A stretch of 64,000 nucleotides of DNA from Verrucomicrobiales bacterium (GCA_029213195.1 JARGNI010000031.1:2848-66847), one strand, 5' to 3'. Shown: positions 1-8,514, numbered from the stretch's first letter. Numbers and translations are program-made. The notes: generated from the letters alone by a model not told the origin.

Positions 1-55
1 CGAGGATGATCGAGGATGATCGAGGATGATCGAGGATGATCGAGGATGATCGAGG
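1..55. repeat. 10-bp tandem repeat (unit CGAGGATGAT), at least 5.5 copies
   Basis: Five perfect copies of CGAGGATGAT and a half copy (CGAGG) start at base 1, so the array continues off the left edge. Read on the plus strand every frame hits TGA. Read on the minus strand all frames are open and give the decapeptide IILDHPRSSS repeated. A minus-strand frame with an ATG at 179 runs open through the array to the edge, so the array could lie in the 3' part of a gene outside the window. It could equally be an intergenic VNTR. The period is close to one DNA helical turn. Confidence 0.95.
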
Positions 56-292
56 CTTCGGCCTGATTTCTGGAGGCACCTCGTTCTGGTAGCCCTTGCT
101 GGGGCTGCCTCGTTTCTTGCCGGTCGCCCTGAAAGGGAAGCGACGCTCTGTTTTCCGTCGCCATCGTGCGCTCGTCCATCGCGAGCAAAGAGAGTTTTTC
201 GCAAATGTGAGACTACTGTTTAATAATTTTAAAATATTTGATTGATTAAGTCTTTCGGATGTCTTAATTTAAAAAAGTTCAGTTCCTCAGCC
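56..292. other. Non-coding stretch before the first gene
   Basis: This stretch follows the tandem repeat. Bases 56-200 are GC-rich with no supported gene, apart from the uncertain minus-strand frame that runs from 179 into the repeat. Bases 200-292 become strongly AT-rich (around TTTAATAATTTTAAAATATTTG) and probably hold the promoter and leader of the gene at 293. I cannot assign a confident -35/-10 pair. Confidence 0.5.
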
Positions 293-889
293 ATGACGAA
301 ATTCCTCATTCTTCTCCTTTCCGTCTCTCTTGTATCGATTGCCTACTCCGACAATGGCTCGCAGCGCAGTCGAGAGTATCGCCCGCTCGAGGCCAAGACA
401 GTTTCGATCCGAACGGGTGCTCGGGTGACTCCTTCACAAGAGAGCGCCCGCACCTTTCTCGATTTCAAGCGAATCGGATGGAGTCACTTCGACAATCGGG
501 AGTGGGAAAAGGCGACGGATGCCTTTCTTTCTGCGCTGGAGAAGGACCCTGAGAGCGTCGAGGTTGCCGAGGCTCTGGCAATGAGCCTCTATCGGGGTGG
601 GGACTATGAGTCAGCCTATCGACTTGGCGTCGAACTGCATCGAGTCATGCCTTCCGTCGGGAAGATGATCGCCGACACCGTCGCCTCCGATGTCCGATTC
701 ATGGTCAGCAAGGGCGAATACGAGGTTGCCCAGGAATTCCTGGTCCATTTCCCGGTCACGAACCCGTCGTATGCGCCGGCCCATGGTCTCGTTCAGGATG
801 CGACGACCATTGCCTCGGCAGTCGGGCCTCGTGGGGATGAGTCGATCGAACCCAGCAACGATGTCCGCGAATCTTTTGTAAGAAATTAG
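293..889 (+). CDS. Exported TPR-like protein of unknown function
   Basis: The 198-residue product starts with a clear signal peptide (MTKFLILLLSVSLVSIAYS, cleavage near residue 19), which is why I start at the ATG at 293 rather than at an in-frame TTG at 242 that would bury it. The central part has the alternating helical pattern of tetratricopeptide repeats (about residues 55-120, including WEKATDAFLSALEKDPESV and an A-LG-L style second helix). It probably acts in the periplasm as a protein-interaction module. No catalytic motif is visible. A strong intrinsic terminator follows 32 bp after the stop, so it looks monocistronic. The specific function is not recognised. Confidence 0.75.
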   Translation: MTKFLILLLSVSLVSIAYSDNGSQRSREYRPLEAKTVSIRTGARVTPSQESARTFLDFKRIGWSHFDNREWEKATDAFLSALEKDPESVEVAEALAMSLYRGGDYESAYRLGVELHRVMPSVGKMIADTVASDVRFMVSKGEYEVAQEFLVHFPVTNPSYAPAHGLVQDATTIASAVGPRGDESIEPSNDVRESFVRN

Positions 890-920
890 GAAGCGTCTTC
901 CCGTTTTCTCCCTTGGTTGG

Positions 921-951
921 AAAAGGCGGTCCTGCTAGGGGCCGCCTTTTT
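921..951 (+). terminator. Intrinsic terminator after the TPR-like gene
   Basis: The arms AAAAGGCGG (921-929) and CCGCCTTTT (942-950) pair perfectly around a 12-base loop, and the right arm merges into a T run. It ends the transcript of the gene at 293-889. Confidence 0.85.
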
Positions 952-994
952 CATGTCGAGATGGATAATCGAAATCGATCTCGTGTTTGCCAAA

Positions 995-1210
995 TCAAGA
1001 GGGCTGCGACTTCTGCTTTTTCAGATATTCCTTCTTCCACTCGGTTCGTTCGGTGGAGGCCCACTCCACAAGGACTCTCTCAAGGCCGACATCCTGTCCC
1101 GCATGCTCACTCTTGAGCCACTTTTGGCGAAGGATCTCGTCGCGTTCCGCCAGAAACTCCTGGTAGAGTTTGCTGTCGCGTGAGCTGGATTCGGTGGTTT
1201 TATCTGCCAT
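995..1210 (-). CDS. Small conserved-looking protein, function unknown
   Basis: This is a 71-residue charged protein beginning MADKTTESSSRDSKLYQEF. The ATG at 1210 is preferred over an upstream in-frame start because AGGA sits about 8 bases before it. The core, around residues 20-60, contains RQKWLKSEHAGQDVGLERV followed by a W. That pattern (basic-WL-SE-AG-DVG) is one I associate with small DUF4032-type proteins; this is recalled, not searched. There is no signal peptide or membrane segment, so it is probably cytoplasmic. It diverges from the PQQ-type gene at 1286. Confidence 0.6.
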   Translation of the reverse strand: MADKTTESSSRDSKLYQEFLAERDEILRQKWLKSEHAGQDVGLERVLVEWASTERTEWKKEYLKKQKSQPS

Positions 1211-1285
1211 TTTCAGGTCCTGAATTACGTGCACAAACTCAGCGGGCTGAGACGCTTTTTCAACCAAAGGAATCGTAAAATCATT

Positions 1286-2530
1286 ATGAACAAGAATGTG
1301 ATCCTCTTCGCAGCCGTGTTCTTGATCTCACCTCTTTCGGTTCTTGCCGACTCCGATTGGGTTCAATGGCGTGGCCCGTCCGGCAATGGCGTAGCTGCGA
1401 AGTCGGCAAACCCGCCGTTGGAGTGGGGGGAGAACCGGAACGTTCGATGGAAAATGCCGATTCCGGGGCGAGGGCATTCGTCTCCGGTTGTGACGGGTGA
1501 TTTCGTGGTTCTGACTTCGGCGAGCGAGAAGGAACAGTTCGTTCTCGGGATCGATCGAGCGTCAGGCGATCAGCGTTGGCAGTCCGTCCTTCATAAAGGT
1601 GGGATTCCAACGAATCTGCATCGCAAGAACACTGCGGCCACAGCGACGCCAACGACCGATGGAAAGTCGATTTATGTTCTCTTCCACAATCGGGGACGAC
1701 TCCTCTTGACCGCCCTTGATTGCGAAGGTCGTGAAATCTGGGAGAAAGACACCGGTCCGTTTCATTGCGACTATCGTTTTGGCTACGGGCCGAGCCCGAC
1801 TCTGCACAACGGAATGCTTATCGTCGCTTCCGAGTTTGCGGAAGGAGGCTATCTCGCTGCTTTTCGGAGTTCAGATGGTTCCGAGGTCTGGAGGATTGAT
1901 CGGAAGGTCAAGACTTCGTATTCTTCCCCGATCGTGGCTCATGTGGCAGGGAGGGATCAATTGCTGCTGAGCGGCGCCAACAAGATCATCAGTCTCGATC
2001 CAGCGAATGGAAGCCTGTTCTGGGAGGTCGAGGGAAGCTCACTCGCGACATGTGGCACGATGGTCTGGAATGAGGATACGGTTTTTGCCAGCGGAGGATT
2101 CCCAAATAAGGAGACGATCGCGGTCCGGGCAGACGGTTCGGGTGAGATTCTCTGGAGAAATACGGACAAATCCTACGAGCAGTCCCTGCTCTACACTGAT
2201 GGCCACATCTACACCCTGAACGACACGGGGATCGCGGTATGTTGGAATGCAGAAACGGGGGAGCGCAAGTGGAGGGAGCGTCTCGGAGGTCCGGTCAGTT
2301 CAAGCCCGATCTTGGCAGGGGCGAGGATCTACGCAACCAACGAGAGAGGCATCACTTTTGTCTTCGCGCCCAACCCGGACCGCTTTGAAAAACTGGCGGA
2401 GTTCCAATTGGGAGACGAGGGATTTGCGACCCCGGTTTTTGTCGGAGACACGGTATTTGTTCGCACGGCGGAACAGACCGGCTCCCGGCAGGAGTTCCTT
2501 TATTGTATTGGGACTGGTCCAGGGTCCTGA
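1286..2530 (+). CDS. Exported PQQ-type beta-propeller protein
   Basis: The 414-residue product has a signal peptide (MNKNVILFAAVFLISPLSVLA) and then DWVQWRGPSGNGVA, the usual opening of exported PQQ-like propellers in this phylum. Blade motifs recur through the chain (for example VLGIDRASGDQRWQ, LTALDCEGREIWEKDTG, ISLDPANGSLFWEVEG, VCWNAETGERKWRE), each with the A-G-W blade signature. It is likely a periplasmic eight-bladed propeller resembling BamB or the non-catalytic part of quinoprotein dehydrogenases. I see no haem motif or clear catalytic Asp set, so an enzyme role is not supported. The start at 1286 is chosen for the signal peptide; an in-frame upstream start at 1229 would hide it. Confidence 0.85.
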   Translation: MNKNVILFAAVFLISPLSVLADSDWVQWRGPSGNGVAAKSANPPLEWGENRNVRWKMPIPGRGHSSPVVTGDFVVLTSASEKEQFVLGIDRASGDQRWQSVLHKGGIPTNLHRKNTAATATPTTDGKSIYVLFHNRGRLLLTALDCEGREIWEKDTGPFHCDYRFGYGPSPTLHNGMLIVASEFAEGGYLAAFRSSDGSEVWRIDRKVKTSYSSPIVAHVAGRDQLLLSGANKIISLDPANGSLFWEVEGSSLATCGTMVWNEDTVFASGGFPNKETIAVRADGSGEILWRNTDKSYEQSLLYTDGHIYTLNDTGIAVCWNAETGERKWRERLGGPVSSSPILAGARIYATNERGITFVFAPNPDRFEKLAEFQLGDEGFATPVFVGDTVFVRTAEQTGSRQEFLYCIGTGPGS

Positions 2531-2556
2531 GTGTTGCCGTGAGGGAGGTCTCCTGA

Positions 2557-3918
2557 CTATCGCTGGGGAGCGACTCTTGCCTCCCACGCATCGAGCTCGT
2601 TTCTCAGGCCGTCGACGATCGCTTTGCCCTTTTCGGTATCCAGTTGACTTTCCTGCTCGCCGGGATCGGAGGCCAGGTCGAAAAGCCACTCGGAGGTTCC
2701 GTCTTCATCGATTCGCAGGATATACTTCCACTCGCCATCGCGGACCGCTCGCCAGGTTCTCTCGCCGCGTCGAGAGCGCCAGAAGAGGGTTCGGGAGTAG
2801 TCCTTCGCTCCACTCTGGACATGTTCCACGAGGTCATCTCCATCGAGAGTGACTCCCTGGGGGAGGCGGGCACCTGCCGCGTTGAGAAAGCTCGCGGTGA
2901 GATCCATCAGGCTCCCGACCTGGGCCGACTCCAAGCCGGCTTCGAGTTTCTCCGGCCATTGCATCACGAGAGGAACTCGGATGCCCCCGTCGAAGAGGGT
3001 CCCCTTGAAATCTCGCCAGGGGAGGTTCAATCCGGGTTTCATTGCGCCGTGATCACTGGTGAAGATCAGAAGGGTGTTGGAAAGTTGGCCGTGTTTCTCC
3101 AGGGCATCGATGACCGCACCGACCGAATCGTCGAGGGACTTCATCATCTCGATATAGGTCTCGCGAGTGCCAGTGGTCCACTCCTCGACCGAGGGGAGAC
3201 CGCCATCGTCGTCCTCAGGGCCCTGGAAAGGGAAGTGGGGCGCGGCGTGGGGCAGGTAGAGAAAGAAGGGTTGATCCGGCTGCATGGCTCGCTCGGCGAG
3301 AAACTCGAGCGCGTCTTCGGTGATGAGATCCGTCGTGTAACCCTCTCGTGTGATCGGGGTTTCCCCTTCGAGATACACTTCCAGGTCGGAAAGCTCCCGG
3401 TGACGGAAGTAGTCGACGTTGCCTCCGAGGAAACCGGTGAAATCGTGGAATCCCTGTTTCAGGGGAGAGAACTTCGGTTCGTAGCCGAGATGCCATTTTC
3501 CAAAGATGCCGTTGTGGTATCCGGCTTTTGCGAGGGCAGGCGCGAGGATGGCATACTCGGCGGGCAGACCGAGATCCTTTGCTTCCGCCAGTCGGATCGC
3601 GTCGTCGTAACGCCCAACGTTTCCGGTCCCAATCGCACATTCGAGGCCACCGACTCGCTGGGGATACCGACCCGTGAGAAAGGACACGCGGGAAGGGGTG
3701 CACTCGGGCCCCATCGCGTAGATGTTCGTGAAGCGGACGCCTCGTTTCGCGATGCCGTCGATGTGAGGAGTCTCCACATCGGGCGCTCCGAAACTGGAAA
3801 TGTCTGCATAGCCCATATCATCGGCAATGATGAAGACGATGTTGGGGCGTTCGGTGCTCTCGCCGATTTGGAAGAAAAGAATCAGCGAGAAGAGGAAGGG
3901 AGTGAGGCGGAAATTCAT
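2557..3918 (-). CDS. Exported sulfatase (arylsulfatase A family)
   Basis: The 453-residue protein has an N-terminal signal peptide (MNFRLTPFLFSLILFFQIG). It continues with RPNIVFIIADDMGYAD, the metal-binding start of sulfatases, and with the C-T-P-S-R motif at residues 73-77, in which Cys73 would be converted to formylglycine. The later GKWHLGY and FTSDHG segments are also typical. It should hydrolyse sulfate esters, probably on algal polysaccharide or glycosaminoglycan, outside the cytoplasm; the substrate cannot be told from sequence. A formylglycine-generating enzyme is needed and is not encoded in this window. It is convergent with the propeller gene and lies 37 bp beyond the thioredoxin-fold gene on the same strand. 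Confidence 0.93.
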   Translation of the reverse strand: MNFRLTPFLFSLILFFQIGESTERPNIVFIIADDMGYADISSFGAPDVETPHIDGIAKRGVRFTNIYAMGPECTPSRVSFLTGRYPQRVGGLECAIGTGNVGRYDDAIRLAEAKDLGLPAEYAILAPALAKAGYHNGIFGKWHLGYEPKFSPLKQGFHDFTGFLGGNVDYFRHRELSDLEVYLEGETPITREGYTTDLITEDALEFLAERAMQPDQPFFLYLPHAAPHFPFQGPEDDDGGLPSVEEWTTGTRETYIEMMKSLDDSVGAVIDALEKHGQLSNTLLIFTSDHGAMKPGLNLPWRDFKGTLFDGGIRVPLVMQWPEKLEAGLESAQVGSLMDLTASFLNAAGARLPQGVTLDGDDLVEHVQSGAKDYSRTLFWRSRRGERTWRAVRDGEWKYILRIDEDGTSEWLFDLASDPGEQESQLDTEKGKAIVDGLRNELDAWEARVAPQR

Positions 3919-3955
3919 TGTAATGGGCTGCAATTTAATGGGTTGGGTGTGGATT

Positions 3956-4540
3956 TTACCCGAAGTAATCCGGCGCCTCTCCCGGCTTCCACTTGATGTT
4001 GCAGCCCGTGCTCGGATACCAAGGTGTCGGAGTCGGGGTGCCGGAGATCAAGTCATTCACCGCCTGCCTCAAGTCCTCACCCGTCGGTTCGCCACCTCGA
4101 CCCGGGCGAGTATCGTCGTACTGGCCGGCGTAAGTGAGTTCGAGGTCCGAGTTGAAAAGATAGAAGTCGGGGGTGCAGGCAGCGGCATAGGCCTTCGCGA
4201 CTTCCTGCGACTCGTCGTAGAGATAGGGGAAATTCCATCCGCTTGTTTTCGCAAACTCGATCATCTTTTCGGGAGAGTCGGCAGGATAGTTGGCGACATC
4301 GTTCGCATTGATTGCGACGGTGGCGATTCCGGATTCGGCGATCTCATCCGCAAAGGAGCCGAACGAATCTGCCAAGTGAACGACGAAAGGGCAGTGATTG
4401 CAGACGAAAGCAATGAGCACGCCCTTCTTTCCCGAGATCACTTCGTCGAGAGCGATGCTCTCTCCATTGCCATCAGGGAGAGAGAAATGGGGTGCTTTCT
4501 GACCGGTTTGGAGTCGGAAGGTGGAGGGAACTTCAGCCAT
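3956..4540 (-). CDS. Thioredoxin-fold / AhpC-TSA-like protein with CNHC motif
   Basis: This 194-residue protein has the redoxin layout: KAPHFSLPDGNG near residue 15, a beta strand leading into CNHCPFV with Cys47 and Cys50, then an AINAND segment and a CTPDFYLF cis-Pro-type loop near residue 122. That pattern matches the thioredoxin-like/PRX-like family of soluble redox proteins often annotated as 'thioredoxin family protein'. There is no signal peptide, so it should be cytoplasmic. It probably reduces peroxides or disulfides; its partner is unknown. It precedes the sulfatase on the same strand and may be co-transcribed with it. Confidence 0.85.
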   Translation of the reverse strand: MAEVPSTFRLQTGQKAPHFSLPDGNGESIALDEVISGKKGVLIAFVCNHCPFVVHLADSFGSFADEIAESGIATVAINANDVANYPADSPEKMIEFAKTSGWNFPYLYDESQEVAKAYAAACTPDFYLFNSDLELTYAGQYDDTRPGRGGEPTGEDLRQAVNDLISGTPTPTPWYPSTGCNIKWKPGEAPDYFG

Positions 4541-4598
4541 GGGGGGGAAGAATGGATTGTGAAAATGGTTACGAAAGCTAAAACTTCTAGAGTCCGAG

Positions 4599-4627
4599 TT
4601 GACATTTTAGGCGAAAGCGCCTACATG
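4599..4627 (+). promoter_or_regulatory. Candidate promoter with hairpin upstream of rplI
   Basis: A consensus -35 (TTGACA, 4599-4604) is followed after 17 bases by a weak -10 (TACATG, 4622-4627). The spacer and -10 region also contain a perfect 6-bp hairpin, TAGGCG-AAAG-CGCCTA (4607-4622). The -35 match is strong and the -10 poor, so this is a candidate only. Confidence 0.4.
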
Positions 4628-4666
4628 TCCCGCTCATTTTTTGAGAAAGGGAAACCTGACCTGACC

Positions 4667-5158
4667 ATGGCTACTGTAGATGTGATTTTAAAGGAAAAGA
4701 TCGAGGGACTCGGCGCGGAAGCGGACGTGGTCAAGGTGAAGCGCGGCTATGCCCGTAACTTCCTGGTGCCGCAAGGCCGAGCATACGAAGCGACCAAGGG
4801 AAACCTTCGTCACGTCGAGCATCTCAAGGAGGTTCGTGCGAAGCGCGAGGCCGAGGAGATTGCCGATGCCGAGAACGCGGCAACGCGCCTCAAGAAGCTT
4901 CGTCTGTCGCTGGAACTTGCCGTGGGGCAAGGTGGCAAGGCTTTCGGATCGATTACGACGGCGGACATTGCTGACCTCATCAATGAGAAGAGCAAGCTCG
5001 ACATCGACCGTCACCAGCTCCTGCTCGACAAGCCGATCAAGTCGCATGGCAGCTACGACATTCCTGTGAAGCTTCATCCAGACGTGGAAGCCTCCGTTAC
5101 CGTTCGCGTCAAAGCTCCTGAAGAGGAAGCCGATACGGAAAAAGAAGAAGAGAGCTGA
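4667..5158 (+). CDS. rplI: 50S ribosomal protein L9
   Basis: The 163-residue product begins MATVDVILKEKIEGLG and contains the L9 signature for the N-terminal rRNA-binding domain (GLGAEADVVKVKRGYARNFL, then P). A charged connecting helix (residues 50-80) and the C-terminal domain follow, ending in an acidic tail. It binds 23S rRNA in the L1 stalk region. The ATG at 4667 is chosen because everything further upstream in the frame is unrelated to L9. It is followed by a strong terminator and then dnaB. The usual upstream neighbours rpsF, ssb and rpsR are absent; the upstream gene is on the opposite strand. Confidence 0.97.
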   Translation: MATVDVILKEKIEGLGAEADVVKVKRGYARNFLVPQGRAYEATKGNLRHVEHLKEVRAKREAEEIADAENAATRLKKLRLSLELAVGQGGKAFGSITTADIADLINEKSKLDIDRHQLLLDKPIKSHGSYDIPVKLHPDVEASVTVRVKAPEEEADTEKEEES

Positions 5159-5189
5159 TCGAATCTTTCATTTTCGCTTTGCGAAGACC

Positions 5190-5224
5190 GGGCGAATTGC
5201 TTACGTAGCAATTCGCCCTTTTTT
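5190..5224 (+). terminator. Intrinsic terminator after rplI
   Basis: A perfect 12-bp stem (GGGCGAATTGCT at 5190-5201 with AGCAATTCGCCC at 5207-5218) and a 5-base loop are followed by six T residues. It separates rplI from dnaB, so dnaB needs its own promoter or read-through. Confidence 0.95.
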
Positions 5225-5293
5225 GCGTCCGCTTCGATTCTTCGAAGGGACCGAGATCGGGTTCCCGCACCTCAACACAGACTTCCCGTTCCC

Positions 5294-6784
5294 ATGCCAG
5301 AATCCCGCGCTTCCGATCGCGGAGGTTCGTCGTCGCACGACGCCTCCAGCTCTCTCAAATCCGGTCCCAATGGGAAAGGTCGCAAGGATGGCGACCGCAA
5401 GTTCACCCCGGGTTCTTCCGAGGATCCTCTGCGTTCCATGCCCCTGAACGCGGACGCCGAGCGCGCTGCCTTGAGCTGCATGCTGCTCGACCCCAATGAA
5501 ATTCTTCCCAAGGCGATCGAGAAGATGTCACCTGCCTTCTTCTATGTGCCGGCCCATCGCACGATTTTCGAATGCATGCTGCATCTCTACAAGACGAGGA
5601 CGGGGGGGACCCTCGACCTCATTGTCCTCTCGACCGAGCTGGATCAGAAAGGGCAACTCGAATCGGTGGGAGGCCCCAAGGCTCTTGCGGATCTCCTCGA
5701 TGATGTTCCCACGACCGCGCTCTTCGATGACTACGTCCAGTTCCTGAAAGAGAAGTTCGTCCTCCGCCGGGTCATCCAGGACTGCACCGAGAGCGTGACT
5801 CGGGCCTACGACAGTCCGGAGAACGTTGCCGACTTTCTCGACTCGGTGGAGAAGAAGGTTCTCCAGATCCGGAACGAAACCGAGCAGGAAAAGGGGATCG
5901 AGGAGATGAAGGTCCACGTCCTCAATGTCATCCAGTCGATCCAGGACATGTACAACGGGGAGGGGGATGCCGGAGGCTTGATGACCGGATTCCACGACCT
6001 CGACGAGATGACCAATGGATTTCACGGAGGGGAGATGATTGTCGTCGCGGCTCGCCCCTCCATGGGTAAGACCTCGTTCGTGATGAACATCGTCGAGAAT
6101 ATCTCGATCCGGAAGGATAATCCGGTCCCGGTCGCGGTCTTCAGCTTGGAGATGAGCTGCGAATCTCTGGTCCAGCGGGTTCTTTGTTCCCGGGCCAAGG
6201 TCCAGATGCAGAAGCTGCGGGGTGGCTTTCTCGCGAAGCAGGATTTCCCCAAGTTGATGTCCGTGGCCGGGCAACTGGCCGAGGCTCCGATCTGGATCGA
6301 TGACACCCCCGGTCTTACGATCAACGAATTGCAGGCCAAGGCCCGCCGGCTCAAGCAGGAGCAGGACATCCGACTCATCGCAATTGACTATCTCCAGCTC
6401 TTGAAGTCTCCGGATACGGCGAGTCGGGATGGACGAGAGAAAGAGGTGGCCGAGATTTCGGGAGGGATCAAGGGGATCGCCAAGGAACTGAACATCCCCA
6501 TCATCGTTCTCGCCCAGCTCAACCGGAACCCGGATGGTCGTGGGGGAAAGCCTCGCATGAGTGACCTGCGAGAGTCCGGGTCGATCGAGCAGGATGCCGA
6601 CCTCGTGGGACTGCTGATGCGACCGGAGGTCTATGCCGACGATGAGGAAGACCGGGAGAGCAAGTGGGGAGAGGCCGAGTTCATCATCGCCAAGCAGCGA
6701 AATGGTCCGACCGGTGAGGTGCCACTGACCTTCCACAAGGAGTTCATGCGTTTCGACAACCGCGCCAAGGTGGACGAGGAATAG
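5294..6784 (+). CDS. dnaB: Replicative DNA helicase DnaB
   Basis: The 496-residue protein has the DnaB layout. The N-terminal helical domain starts around residue 50 (PLNADAERAALSCMLLDP) and the linker lies around 200. The RecA-like ATPase has Walker A ARPSMGKTS at 253-261, a Walker B-type LIAIDYLQLL, and the SDLRESGSIEQDADLV segment that carries the arginine-finger region. It unwinds DNA at the replication fork as a hexamer. The first ~49 residues are a low-complexity Ser/Gly/charged tail, longer than in most DnaB proteins; Met50 is an alternative start. An rplI-dnaB neighbourhood is common in bacteria. Confidence 0.97.
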   Translation: MPESRASDRGGSSSHDASSSLKSGPNGKGRKDGDRKFTPGSSEDPLRSMPLNADAERAALSCMLLDPNEILPKAIEKMSPAFFYVPAHRTIFECMLHLYKTRTGGTLDLIVLSTELDQKGQLESVGGPKALADLLDDVPTTALFDDYVQFLKEKFVLRRVIQDCTESVTRAYDSPENVADFLDSVEKKVLQIRNETEQEKGIEEMKVHVLNVIQSIQDMYNGEGDAGGLMTGFHDLDEMTNGFHGGEMIVVAARPSMGKTSFVMNIVENISIRKDNPVPVAVFSLEMSCESLVQRVLCSRAKVQMQKLRGGFLAKQDFPKLMSVAGQLAEAPIWIDDTPGLTINELQAKARRLKQEQDIRLIAIDYLQLLKSPDTASRDGREKEVAEISGGIKGIAKELNIPIIVLAQLNRNPDGRGGKPRMSDLRESGSIEQDADLVGLLMRPEVYADDEEDRESKWGEAEFIIAKQRNGPTGEVPLTFHKEFMRFDNRAKVDEE

Positions 6785-6880
6785 GACCCGAGCTCGGGTA
6801 GGTTGTGGGGCCAGCACGAGGCGGACTTCTCCGCAGCGCGCAGATATTGCGGAGAATCGGGGAGCAGCCCAAATGCGTCG

Positions 6881-6910
6881 TTGTATCTTGCTGCGCTTCG
6901 ACTGTATACT
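6881..6910 (+). promoter_or_regulatory. Candidate promoter for the Tat-exported oxidoreductase
   Basis: TTGTAT (6881-6886) and TATACT (6905-6910) are separated by 18 bases, 36 bp before the ATG at 6947. The -10 matches five of six consensus positions and the -35 three of six. Confidence 0.35.
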
Positions 6911-6946
6911 CCCCGGTCTCCCCGTGAGATCATTTCAACAACGTTT

Positions 6947-8389
6947 ATGGAAAAACCAACCACCCGTCGAAACTTCGTCAAAGGGGCTGCCGCAACGGCT
7001 GCTGCTTTCAATTTTCAGGTCGTTCCCAGCCGAGTATTCGGTGCGAATGACAAAATCACTCTCGCTGGAATCGGTACCTCCGGCAAAGGCGCCAGCGATA
7101 TCAGTGGATCCGCTGGAGCCGGCTTCGAGATCACGCACCTCTGCGATGTCGTCAACACCGACAAGTATCCCAATGCCGGCGGCGGTTGGGTGAAGACCCG
7201 GGAGAATTATCCCGACGCCAAGTTCTTCGAAGATTGGCGCGAGATGCTCGAGACGGAGGGAGACAAGATCGATGCGGTCACCGTTTCCACTCCGGACCAC
7301 GTCCACGCCCATGCTTCTGTCGCCGCGATGAAGAAGAACTGCGCGGTCTATTGCCAGAAGCCATTGACCCATGGCATCTGGGAGGCCCGCGTGCTCACGG
7401 AGATGGCCGAGAAGACCGGAGTCGTCACCCAGATGGGGAACCAGGCCCATGCCGAGAATCACATGCGCCGAGTCGTCGAGCTGCTCCGCGCCGGGTTGAT
7501 CGGAGATATCGTCGAAGTTCATGCCTGGACCAACCGCCCCATCTGGCCCCAGGGGATTCCCGAGTGGCCCGAGGCGGAGGAGGCACCCAAGCACGTCAAC
7601 TGGGATCTCTGGATCGGACCTGCTCCCTACCAGGAATACAGCTCCAAGATTGCGCCGTTCAAGTGGCGTGGCTACTGGGACTTCGGAACCGGAGCCCTGG
7701 GGGACATGGCCTGTCACATCATGGACGCGAGCTACTGGGCGGCTGATCTCGGAGCTCCTACGAGCGTCTCCGCGGTCAGTGCCGACGGACGTGGTGCGCA
7801 GAGTGACATCTCGCCTCCCACCTGGGCAACGATCGAGTATGAATTCCCCAAGAGAAAGGGTAAGAAGCCGGTCAAGTATGTCTGGTACGACGGCTACAAG
7901 GACGCCGTTTTCAATCCAGAGAAATGGGCTCTCGAGAGTTCGATCGATGGAGGCAAGATCCGTGAGCGAAACCTTCCTCCGAAGGAAGTTCTCGAAGGTT
8001 TCGGTGGCGATGAGCGTGGTGGCTACGGCTGCGTGATCATCGGAACCGAAGGAAAGGTCTGGTTCAATCGGAGCAAAGACAATTGGGTCGTCAAGCCCGG
8101 CAGCCTCATGGACGGATTCGATTTTCCCGAGCCAAGCATTCCCCGTGCTCGCGGCGAAAATCCTCACAACGAGTTCTACGATGCGATCAAGGCGGGCGAC
8201 CCTGCGCTGCCTCAGTCCAAGTTCGCCCAGAGCGGGCCCTTCACCGAGATGGTGTTGCTTGGAAACCTTGCGGTCCGGCTCAACAAGAAGGTCGAGTGGG
8301 ACTCCGAGAGTCTCAGTTCGCCGAACACCCCGGAAGCGGCCAAGCTCATCAAGCGCGATTACCGCGAAGGTTGGGAACTCAAGGTTTAG
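6947..8389 (+). CDS. Tat-exported Gfo/Idh/MocA family oxidoreductase
   Basis: The 480-residue product starts MEKPTTRRNFVKGAAATAAAF, a twin-arginine signal, which fixes the start at 6947. A Rossmann fold follows (KITLAGIGTSGKG, around residues 37-49). The usual EKP motif appears as QKPLTHG near residue 140, with GNQAHAENHMRR further on. The C-terminal half has the dehydrogenase substrate-domain pattern (WRGYWDFGTGALGDMACHIMD). Members are NAD(P)-dependent and act on sugars or sugar derivatives. Exported Tat-dependent versions with a retained cofactor are abundant in Planctomycetes and Verrucomicrobia. The substrate is unknown. It is monocistronic, with a strong terminator behind it. Confidence 0.9.
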   Translation: MEKPTTRRNFVKGAAATAAAFNFQVVPSRVFGANDKITLAGIGTSGKGASDISGSAGAGFEITHLCDVVNTDKYPNAGGGWVKTRENYPDAKFFEDWREMLETEGDKIDAVTVSTPDHVHAHASVAAMKKNCAVYCQKPLTHGIWEARVLTEMAEKTGVVTQMGNQAHAENHMRRVVELLRAGLIGDIVEVHAWTNRPIWPQGIPEWPEAEEAPKHVNWDLWIGPAPYQEYSSKIAPFKWRGYWDFGTGALGDMACHIMDASYWAADLGAPTSVSAVSADGRGAQSDISPPTWATIEYEFPKRKGKKPVKYVWYDGYKDAVFNPEKWALESSIDGGKIRERNLPPKEVLEGFGGDERGGYGCVIIGTEGKVWFNRSKDNWVVKPGSLMDGFDFPEPSIPRARGENPHNEFYDAIKAGDPALPQSKFAQSGPFTEMVLLGNLAVRLNKKVEWDSESLSSPNTPEAAKLIKRDYREGWELKV

Positions 8390-8427
8390 GCCGACGGGTT
8401 CTCTTCCTGAATTATTTCTTCCGAGAG

Positions 8428-8454
8428 CGGGAGCCCAGTCGGGCTCCCGTTTTT
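8428..8454 (+). terminator. Intrinsic terminator after the Gfo/Idh gene
   Basis: A perfect 9-bp stem (CGGGAGCCC at 8428-8436, GGGCTCCCG at 8441-8449) with a 4-base loop is followed by five T residues. Confidence 0.93.
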
Positions 8455-8514
8455 CGTTGACGGGTTGGGGGCACCGGGGAGAGCATCGCTCTTTGCTCCT
8501 TCTCCTCAGGCTTC

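Noticed and set aside
1-55. CRISPR array
   Set aside because: The 10-bp units are directly adjacent with no spacers, so it is a simple tandem repeat.
2644-3996. 450-codon plus-strand frame opposite the first sulfatase
   Set aside because: Antisense shadow; the sulfatase on the minus strand carries the C-T-P-S-R motif and a signal peptide.
3827-4666. Long N-terminal extension of the L9 frame
   Set aside because: The frame is open upstream only by chance; it lies antisense to the thioredoxin-fold gene and its sequence is unrelated to L9. MATVDVILKEK at 4667 is the normal L9 start.
5528-6817. 429-codon minus-strand frame opposite dnaB
   Set aside because: Antisense shadow; dnaB on the plus strand has all its motifs.
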